Shown here in pieces: positions 55,831 through 64,000 of a stretch of DNA of 64,000 nt. Source of the stretch: Cercis canadensis (lineage: Eukaryota > Streptophyta > Magnoliopsida > Fabales > Fabaceae); contig QAOA01005809.1 of NCBI GenBank assembly GCA_003255065.1, positions 70,700-134,699 of the forward strand, written 5' to 3'. The position numbers and the translations under genes are program-made. Each line of letters opens with the position of its first letter. Position 1 is the stretch's first letter. A model generated the notes under the pieces. That model did no database searches. It was given only the letters and a program-made list of their open reading frames with translations, and had not been told where the DNA came from.

Positions 55831-58200
55831 TATTGCAACCACTATTCCCTCAATGGTACAACTCGAGCCTCAAGTGTGACTATCATAGAGGTGTTGTGGG
55901 ACATTCCATTGAAAACTGTCATGACTTTAAGTTTGCTGTGCTAAATCTGACCAAACAAGAAGTGATCAAGATTGAGGAGATGGTAGGTGGTCCTAATGTG
56001 AATAACAACCTTTTGCCTAATCATTCTCATGAGGGTAATGTGAGAAAACTTGAGATCAGCTGGGTATGAATTAGAAATTCCTTGAAGACCGATAAAAAAA
56101 ATATGGTTAATATGATTGTGATTCTTTATGTGAACAACACCAAACTATAGGTCATGACATAGAGGAATGTTAGGAGTTCAAATGTAGGGTTCAAAAACTA
56201 ATGGCTTTAGGAATTTTGAGATTTAAGAAAAGAAATAGCGAAAATCAGAATGAAGTTAGTGTGATTAATAAGGAGCAACAAATGTTTCAACTCTTTGTCC
56301 TTGAGGTTTTATCAAATCTTTCGGCTAGCTAAGTACAGTAAGATATGGTTATAAAGGTACCTACACCTTTCTCTTAAGAAAACAATTATGTCATGCCTTG
56401 GAATTATGGGGTAAAAATAATGAACACCAATGATGAAATTTTGGGGAGTTGCCTAAAAAAGAAGGAGAAAGAGGAGTCAAGTACAATCACCAACGTGATA
56501 AGAATTGGTAGTTTGACTAAAAGTGAGAGGGTTTACCTGCCTAAAGAGGTAGAACATCAAAGAAGGGAAAGAGGAAAAGTTGTGAGTGATGATAAAAAGT
56601 TAAACTTGGGTAAGGAGAATGCCCAAGGAGCAAATAAGGAAAAGGAAGAGTTCTTGAAGATAATAAGGCAAAACGAATATGACGTAGTGGAACAAATGAA
56701 AAAAACCCTGCCTGTATCTCGTTGTTGTCTCTTATCATGAGCTTTGAATGTCATAGGCAAGCTTTACAGAAGTTCTTGCAACAAGTTTATGTGCGACCAG
56801 ACATAACTGTAAAGAAGTTTGGGGAGATGGTAAACTTTGTCAATAACTTTAGCATAATCTTTTTTTCTGAAGAAAAGTTGATGTCTGGTATGAGTGCTCA
56901 TAACAAGACACTTCATATCACGCTCAAATGTGAATGCTATATAGTGGTTAGGGTTCTGATTGATAATGAATCCACGTTTAATGTGCTACCTTATGCCACT
57001 CTTATGCAATAGCCAGTGAATACATCATGCATACGAGATAGTAGTATAGTAGTAAGAGTCTTTGATGGGACAAGACGTGAAGTGATTGGGGATGTTTCTT
57101 TGCAATTGGAGATCGGACCAAATAAGTTTGATGTTTTCGTCCAAGTAATAGATATAGAACCTGCATACACCATATTACTGGGTAGGCCTTAGATTTATGT
57201 CGTTGGAGTGGTGTCCTCTACATGACATCAAAGATTAAAATATACGAATAGAGGGAGACTCACAACCATCAAAGGGGAAGAGGAGATGTTGGTGAGCAAG
57301 CCTAGTTCATTGCCATATGTTGAATCGACAAAACAAACATTGGAATCTTTTTTCCAATCTTTAAAGATCGTCTAGTGCAATAATCAAAGTTTACAAGAAA
57401 AATGAGAGATTAACCAAGTTGTGGCAAAAATGATGGAGAAGAACAGATTTCAAGAAAGAAAAGGTTTGGGGCCCAACCTGTAAGGTATCAGTGAGCTCAT
57501 TGTGCTTCCAGAAAATGAAAGTAGATAAGGGTTGAGGTATAAGCCTTTTATGGAAGAGTTCCTGATATGGCTAAGGAAACAACATGAGATCAGACTTCCT
57601 CATATGCGAGAAACATTTGTGTCATCAATTGAGTTGCCAATTGTTAATCATATGCATATAATGAATATCCTAGACGGCTACTCTGAGAAGAACTATTGGA
57701 TTCGACTTTATAGAGATGAAGAAAAATTGAACAACTAAGAGATTGAACCAATGTCAGATGTGGTCCTCTTTGAGTAATATCTGCTTATGTCATGTTTATT
57801 TCATTTGACTGAGGTCCAAAGTCATTTGAATGTTATCTTTATTTTGTATCAGACCATGTTTTATTTAAAATTTTTAATGAAATGATTTATCATGAAATTT
57901 TCATTCATTCTTGGTCTTATTTTGTTCCTTATATCTTTCTTATTCACTCTATTATCCATTTAAATTTTTATTACGTTTTAATTTATTCCCATGAGTCTTG
58001 TTAATATAGATCTAATATCTCAAGTGGAAGCTCGTGTGTCTAATAATAGATTCTCATATTGAATTTGGTGAAGATGATTACTGCTCTAATGAAGATTTAG
58101 ATCTTTCTAGTAAATTTGCAAAAATGATTGAGTTGGCTGAAAAAGCGATACTTCCTGATAATGAAGATATTCAGATCATAAACTTGGGTACAAAAGATAA
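55831..58200 (+). mobile_element. Tat/Ogre protease region and the gag-pol linker
   Basis: CX2C-like and zinc-finger-like pieces lie at 55860-55930 (KCDYHRGVVGHSIENCHDFK). The aspartic-protease region lies at about 56720-57190 (LIDNESTFNVLPYATL, then VIDIEPAYTILLGRP). The stretch 57200-58200 is linker. In Ogre elements an intron is known between protease and RT; I cannot fix its ends here. Broken, several breaks. Confidence 0.75.
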
Positions 58201-60095
58201 AAAGAGATAATTAAAGATTGTTGATAACCCAGAAAGAGAGAAAATAATTACTCTTTCCAAAGAATATAGTAACATGTTTGCTTGGTCTTACCAAGACATA
58301 TCTAATATTGACCCTAACATTGTGTCTTACAATATTTTGTTGTATCCAAATTGCAAGCTAGTCAAGCAAAAGTTAAGAAGAATGAGACCTAAAATGTCTA
58401 GCAAGATAAAAGAAGAGGTGATTAAGCAAATCGATGCTAGTTTTCTGAAAATGTCTACATATTTAGATTGGATCACCAATATAGTTCCGGTACCTAAAAA
58501 GGATGGTTGAGTAAGAATGTGCTCAGATTTCCGATATCTAAATAGAGACAATCTGAAAGATGACTCTCTGCTGTCTCATATAGATGTGTTTGTTGACAAT
58601 ACAGCCAAAAACACTGATATTCTTTCATAGATGGGTATTCGAAATATAACCAGATTCCAATTGCCGATGAAGATAAAGAAAAGATGACCTTCATCACTAA
58701 TTGAGGCACCTATTGTTATAAGGTAATGTCATTTGGGTTGAAGAATGTAGGAGCTACCTATCAGAGGGTCATGGTTATACTTTTCCATGACATGATGCAC
58801 GAAGAAATGGAGATCTATATAGACGATATGGTGGCTAAGTTAAAACAAGGGGAAAACCATGTGAATGTGCTTCATAAATTGTTCGAAAGACTGAGAAAAT
58901 ACAAACTAATATTGAACCCGAACAAATGCACTTTTAGTGCGACTTCTGATAAATTGTTAAGGTTCACCATTAGCAAGAATGAAATTGAAGTAGATCTGGA
59001 CAAAATTCGAGCAATTCGAGAAATGTCATCTCCGAGATCAAGAAAAGAAGTTCGAAGCTTTTTAGAGAGACTTAATTACATAGTCAGATTCATTTCAAAT
59101 CTTACTCACACTTGTGAACCCATTTTCAAGTTGCTAATGAAAAATAATCTAAGAGAATAGGATGAAAAATGTCAATAAGCTTTTGAAAAGATCAAGAAAT
59201 ATTTGTTCAATCCACCGATGCTTGTACCTCTGACACCTAAAAAGCCTCTCATTTTGTATTTGACCGTGTTTTAAAAATTAATGAGAGTGTGTTAGGACAA
59301 CATGATGACGGGAGAGGAAAAAAGAAGGTTATCTACTACTTGAGCAAGAAGTTCACTGATTGTGAGACAAGATATGTCATAGTTGAAAAAACGTATTGTG
59401 CATTAGTTTGGGTGACTAGTAAACTCTGGCAATACATGTTATACCACACTACATGACTCATCTCTCGTATGGATCACATCAAGTTCATATTTGAATCCAA
59501 AAGACTAGCTAAGTGACAAATTGTCATTTCAGAATACGATGTGGTATATATGACAAAGAAAATTGTTAAAGGAAGTATGATTGCTAATTACTTAACTAAA
59601 AATCCCGTAAACGATTATCAACCCATGAAATTTGAATTTCTTGATGAAGATGTTTTTGTAGTTGAATGAAGCGATGAAAAAGGAGAAGTAAAATGTAAGA
59701 TGTACTTCGATTGTGCTGTGAATGTGCACGGACAAGAAATAGGAGTTGTGATCGTGTCACCAAAAGGGAAACAATTTCCTATAGCCATTAAGTTGGAGTT
59801 CGATTGTACTAATAACATGGCTGAACATAAAGCTTGTGTAAGAAGTCTACAAGCAGCTCTAGATTTAAAAGTTGACACATTGGATGTTTTTTGTGAATCT
59901 GCACTCATTATCTATCAAATGACTGGAGAATGACAAACCAAAAATTCAAAATTAGTTCCATATAAAAAATATTTGACGCGATTAATGGAGAAATTTGAAG
60001 ACATCACATTTTCCCACTTACTTTGCGATAAGAACCAATTCGCGGATGCTTTTGCCACATTGACTGTAATGACTAAGCTTGAATGTTGAGTAACA
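58201..60095 (+). mobile_element. Tat/Ogre reverse transcriptase, RNase H and second (archaeal-type) RNase H
   Basis: The RT lies at about 58270-59160 (MFAWSYQDISNIDP, IYIDDMVAKL, MSFGLKNVGATYQRVM) and the gypsy RNase H at about 59200-59640. A second RNase H follows at about 59690-60090 (GVVIVSPKGKQFPIAIKLEF, TNNMAEHKACVRSLQAALDL, FADAFATL-type tail). Two RNase H domains in tandem are the mark of the Tat lineage (Athila, Ogre, Retand kin). Broken, many breaks. Confidence 0.88.
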
Positions 60096-60289
60096 GTGCA
60101 ACCTATACAAGTAAAGTTAGGAGACGAACTGATTTATTGCTCTAATATGGAAGAGGAACTTGATGGCCACCCTTGGTACTATGATATTTTGCAATATATT
60201 AAGCTCAGAGAATACCTAACTGGGACAAATGAAAATAATAAGAAGACTATTAGATGTCTTGCATTGAGTTTCTTTCTGAGTTGAAAAAT

Positions 60290-61431
60290 TTTGTATAAAA
60301 GAAGTCACAATAGAACACCGTTACGATGCGTGGATGCCAAGGAGACTAATCGTATTCTAAGTGTCGTTCATGATGTAATATGTGCTACTCATGCAAATAA
60401 TCATATGATGACTCAAAAAATTCTAAGAGCAGGTTATTACTGATCAACAATTGAAAGAGACTGCGTTGAATATGTCAGGAAGTGTCACAAATATCAAATC
60501 TATGCGGATTGTATCAAAGTACCCCCCCCCCCCCCCCCGGTCTATACTGCATAATATGTCAACCTCTTGGCCATTTTCAATGTAGGGGATTGGTGTCATC
60601 GGTCCGATCAATCCGAATGCATCTAATGGACACAATTTTATTTTAGTGGTCATTGATTATTTCACAAAATAAGTAGATGCTGCTTCTTATGTGAAAGTGA
60701 CTTAGAAGGTAGTTGTCAGATTCTTGAAAATGAATATTATCTGTCGATATGGGCAACCAGAGATAATCACCACAAATAATGGTTCGAATTTGAATAGTGC
60801 AGATATACAAAAGTTGTGCAAACAGTCTGTGATCAAACATCACAGTTCTTCACCATATAGACCTCAGATGAATGCAGCAGTAGAAGCTACGAAGAAAAAC
60901 ATCAAGAAGATGGTGGTGACCTACAAAGATTGGCATGAAATTCTTCCTTATACTTTGCACACTTATCTCATAGCCGATCGATCATCAACTGAGACAACAC
61001 CATATTCCTTGGTGTATGGCATGGAAGTCATTACTCCTATAGAAGTAGAAATTCCCTCTCTAAGAATTTTGATGAAAATTAAATTAAAGAACCAGAATTG
61101 ACACAAGTTAGATATGAGCAACTGAACATAATTAAAGAGAACAGACTAATTGCAATTTATCATGAGCAATTGTACTAGCAAAGAATGGCTAAAACATTCA
61201 ACCAAAAAGTTCAACCTCGAGAGTTTCAACCAGGAGATTTAGTTTTAAGAAATGTCTTATCTCATCAAGAAGATGAGCGAGAAAAATGGGCCCCAACTCA
61301 TCAAGGCTTATACATTGTCAGGCAAACATTCTCTAGAGAAGCTTTGATTTTCACAAATATGAAAGAACAAGAACTTGCTAAGCCAATAAACTCTGAGGCA
61401 GTTAAAAGTTATTACTCGTAAAAAAAAAATC
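60290..61431 (+). mobile_element. Tat/Ogre integrase
   Basis: The zinc-binding N-terminal part lies near 60300-60500 and the catalytic core at about 60590-61080 (GQPEIITTNNGSNLNS, KHHSSSPYRPQMNAAVE, TPYSLVYGMEVITPIEVEIP). The C-terminal part is at about 61185-61430 (VQPREFQPGDLVLRNVL, NSEAVKSYYS). A run of 17 C at 60522-60538 lies inside. Broken, several breaks. Confidence 0.88.
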
Positions 61432-62169
61432 CCGCTAGATTGAAAACTTGAAAGGGTGGTCTAGGCAAAAATTAGGACGCCCAAAAATATGTGAGTGGTT
61501 TGTTTATATGACATATTTATTTATTTCTTTAAAGTATGTCACATTATCATGGTTTTCAGATTTCAGAATAATATCTTCTAAATCAAATCAAAGCCCGAGA
61601 TCTGCTAGAGGTTTTCTTTAGTGATAAATGAAACAGCAATACCTTGAAAGGGTGTTGAAAAATAAAAAGAAGGAAATAGTTAATCAAAAAGATTTATCTT
61701 AGCCTTCATTTGTCAAGGAGTTTGTAATTTCATTATGTGAAAAAAAAACAAAAAGGTAAGAGAGAGAGAATTTAGCTGACAAGGAAAGAAGTCCAGTATG
61801 CTAATGAGAAAAGATACATCTAAACGAGTTGATTTTTAAAAGAGTGAATTTTAATTAAACCGTCTTCTCCTTGCAAGAAATTAAATATGTCTCGTCCTAG
61901 TGCCATAGGGTACGTTCATTTCAATCATTAATTTTCAGCTATTACAATTTTTACTATTACATTTTCATGTCATTAATTTTTTCGCCATTAATTTTCATGT
62001 CATTACATTTTCAACCATTAATTTTCATGTCATTATAGTTCCAACCATTAATTTTTTGTATACCGAACAAAATACTTGTCTTTTTTCTTTACATGTTTCC
62101 TTCGATAAAGTGTGATAAGCAAGAGTTTAACACATCATTTTAATAGGAAACAAGTAAAGAAGGACAAAC
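61432..62169 (+). other. Tat/Ogre 3' untranslated part with short repeats
   Basis: After the integrase comes non-coding DNA. Around 61920-62060 the unit CCATTAATTTTCATGTCATT recurs three to four times with a period near 35 bp. A purine-rich stretch (GTAAAGAAGGACAAAC, to 62169) precedes the 3' LTR and is the likely polypurine tract. Confidence 0.65.
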
Positions 62170-63294
62170 TGTAGACACTGATTTTTGTCCGAGAAGATTT
62201 TTGATCGGATTTTTATTTTTCATAAAAATAAAAAATTATATATATAATGTGTGTTCATTTTTAAATTCTTTTTTTATTTATTTATTTGTTTCTCTTTTAG
62301 TAAAAAAAAAATTAATTTTGTTTCAAAACTTATTTAAGTAGACAAAAATTCATTCTTTTTCTAAGCTCATGGCCCATCATTTTATTTTATTTTCATGCAT
62401 TTATATCAAAGAGAATTAGAGATGGCTTTTTAGTATTTTTAACCCATAGGGGTATTTTTAGAAGAATCAAATTTTTGTGTTGCCCTAGATACCATTCAGC
62501 TTTGTGTGGGCAAAAGAGAGAGCAAAAGAGAATGAAAAAGATATGCGGCAGTAGAGGGGAAAAAAAAAGAAGATAAAAAATCTAAAAGGAAAAGGAAAGT
62601 GAGAGGAAATTTCCTAGGAAGGAAAGAGATATAGTGCGTACAAGGGAGGGGAAAACAAGAACCCATTTAGCAAATAGAGAAGAGAGAAACCGAATGACAG
62701 TGAAAGAGAACAAGAAAATGATTTTTGAGCAAGAAGAAGAGACTATAAATGAAGTGATAAAAAGCAAAAACGGTTTTGGAGAAGAAAGGGGAGCAGAAAC
62801 CAAATGAGAAGAACAGAGACTAGAGCAAAAACCAAGTAAGGTTAATTATCCCTTTTGTTTTCTTTGATTTTCTTTGTTGCTGTCCTATTTTGTTCTTGGT
62901 GTTCTTGAACCGACTTAGTCAATTTCTTGTGTTGATTCATCTTGTTCTTTTAATTTCTTGTTGTTTCTTTGTGTTTTCTTCCTAAATTTGAAAATTAAAA
63001 AAAAAATTATGGGTTATGTTCTTGAGCTGTCTTATTCTGTTCTTGAAGTGAGGGCTATTTGATTAATCATCTTTAATATCAAGGCATGATCAAGGACCTT
63101 TGGAGTACTTCTTGTTGGTATTTTGGTGCATGATCAAAGGAGTTTTAGGTTAGTTCATTTTTACCAATTCTGTGTTGTTTGGAAGTCTTTATGCTGCGAA
63201 GATTTTAGGTCTTTGGCAAAGTCATGATAATGTCACCTAAGCATGATTTTTTTTTTTTAATTTTCAGATTTAGAAAAAAAAAAAAAAAAAAAAG
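62170..63294 (+). repeat. 3' LTR of the Tat/Ogre element, right end lost
   Basis: It starts TGTAGACACTGATTTTTGTC and runs at least to 62995. The stretch to 63294 is probably still LTR. No LTR end or matching target duplication is found, because an inverted copy of its middle part follows. An undetermined base lies near 63295 in an A-run. Confidence 0.7.
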
Positions 63295-63715
63295 NAAAAA
63301 AAAAAGAGCAAAGAAACAACAAAGAATTAAAAGAACAGGATGAATCAACACAAGAAATTGACCAAGTCGGTCCAAGAACACCAAGAACGAAATAGGGTAA
63401 CAACAAAGAAAATTAAAGAAAACAAAAGGGATAATTAACCTTACTTGGTTTCTGCTCTAGTCTCGGTTATTCCCCTTTGATTTCTGCTCCCTTTTCTTCT
63501 CCAAAATCGCTTTTGTTTTTTATCACTTTGTTTCTGGTATCTTCTTCTTGCTTAAAAATCGTTTTCTTACTCTCTCTCACTACTATTCGGTTTCTCTCTT
63601 CTCCATTTGCTGAATAGATTTTTGCTTTCCCTCCCTTGTACGCACTATATCCTTCTCTCTCCTAGGAAATTTCCCCTCACTTTCCTTTGCCTTATAGATG
63701 TTTCTATCTTTTTTT
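62575..63715. repeat. Large inverted repeat, arms about 420 bp, spacer about 300 bp
   Basis: The left arm (about 62575-62995) and right arm (about 63295-63715) are reverse complements at roughly 90%. For example, CCAAGTAAGGTTAATTATCC near 62832 faces its complement near 63430, and TATAGTGCGTACAAGGGAGG near 62630 faces its complement near 63640. Both arms are LTR sequence of the same Tat/Ogre family. A run of A with one N sits at the inner edge of the right arm. Confidence 0.92.
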
Positions 63716-64000
63716 GAACAATACTGCTGGAATTCAAAATGCTCAGGCAGCTAACAGAAGAAAGAACTTCAAGTTTCAATATGGAGACTCAGATGAGGCA
63801 GGGCTTATAGAAAACATGTTACTGATGATCAAGAATATCTAACAATATGTAGATGATACTTAGCTATTGTCTAACATCTACATTTGCTTTCTTGGTACTA
63901 ACAACAAAACCATTTCATACCATAAAAATTAAGTTACAGCCAGCATGCTTAGCAAGGTTAAACCAAAATAATCACAAAGCCAGTTACACCTACTAAAAAC
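63716..64000. repeat. Second copy of the F-box 3' flank (see 25688-25915), cut by the window edge
   Basis: It starts right where the inverted LTR copy ends and keeps the same orientation as 25688-25915. It has about 60 more bases in the middle. It probably leads to another F-box gene copy on the minus strand beyond the window. Confidence 0.8.

Larger units (their letters stand above)
30641..63294 (+). mobile_element. Tat/Ogre-type Ty3/gypsy retrotransposon, heavily nested composite
   Basis: The left end TGTGAACACCCATTTT and the 3' LTR start TGTAGACACTGATTTT (62170) both have the form usual for Tat/Ogre LTRs. Internal parts in order are PBS (35505), extra ORF1 (41656-43720), gag (44896-55830, split), protease (about 56720-57190), RT and RNase H (58200-59640), a second archaeal-type RNase H (59690-60090) and integrase (60290-61430). 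An ORF upstream of gag plus a second RNase H are hallmarks of the Tat lineage; Ogre members also splice between protease and RT. Insertions: copia pieces, chromovirus, solo LTR, and a hAT with two further elements. It is an old fossil with well over ten breaks. The two LTRs resemble each other only at their starts. Confidence 0.85.

Noticed and set aside
1-64000. tRNA genes
   Set aside because: All tRNA-like matches seen (TGGTATCAGAGC, GCGACTCTACTGGGGA) are primer-binding sites next to LTRs; no cloverleaf was found.

Overview
The window reads as nuclear DNA of a flowering plant, most likely a eudicot. It is AT-rich and has GT-AG introns. Its repeats are Ty1/copia (including a SIRE/Maximus-type element with an extra downstream ORF), Ty3/gypsy Tat/Ogre-type and chromodomain elements, hAT, CACTA and Mutator-like DNA transposons, and it carries one F-box gene of the large plant F-box family. 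The species cannot be told from the sequence alone. I saw no bacterial, organellar, tRNA, rRNA or CRISPR features.

Layout, left to right. 1-2932: 3' part of a broken copia element with its LTR. 2933-5050: diverged LTR-like DNA of the Tat/Ogre type with a three-copy degenerate repeat. 5060-5825: a Mutator-like MITE. 6201-6430: a host-gene exon remnant. 6696-20163: a minus-strand SIRE-type copia element, 13.5 kb, whose env-like gene is interrupted by a very young gag-only (TR-GAG) retrotransposon at 9884-13269. 20164-21145: an inverted and direct multiplication of one host exon, with a large hairpin. 21747-24650: a tandem array of seven units of about 430 bp. 24761-25318: a foldback MITE. 25688-29591: the only intact-looking host gene, an F-box gene on the minus strand with a probable 3'-UTR intron. 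30245-30610: a head-to-head, truncated F-box pseudogene. 30641 to about 63300: a Tat/Ogre-type gypsy element that acts as a landing pad. It carries a copia fragment set in its 5' LTR, a chromovirus at 35554-40913, a solo LTR at 44184-44893, and a hAT element at 45044-54433. The hAT in turn holds a CACTA element (45350-50204) and a second hAT (51845-54014). 62575-63715: a large inverted repeat of LTR sequence. 63716-64000: a second copy of the DNA that lies downstream of the F-box gene.

The most notable system is the nest of gene-capturing DNA transposons. The CACTA element has perfect 3-bp target duplications and carries two canonical 72-nt LRR exons matching the ERECTA receptor kinase plus a kinesin-7-type P-loop exon, all in one orientation with splice sites kept. 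The two hAT elements around and beside it have perfect 8-bp duplications and carry pieces that look like 5' ends and exons of other host genes. Other strong points are the gene-derived hairpin at 20164-20560, the LTR palindrome with rearranged F-box flanks, and the doubled LTR plus primer-binding module at the start of the chromovirus. All retroelements except the TR-GAG copy are broken fossils. Calls rest on reading the sequence and on remembered family motifs; no database search was run.
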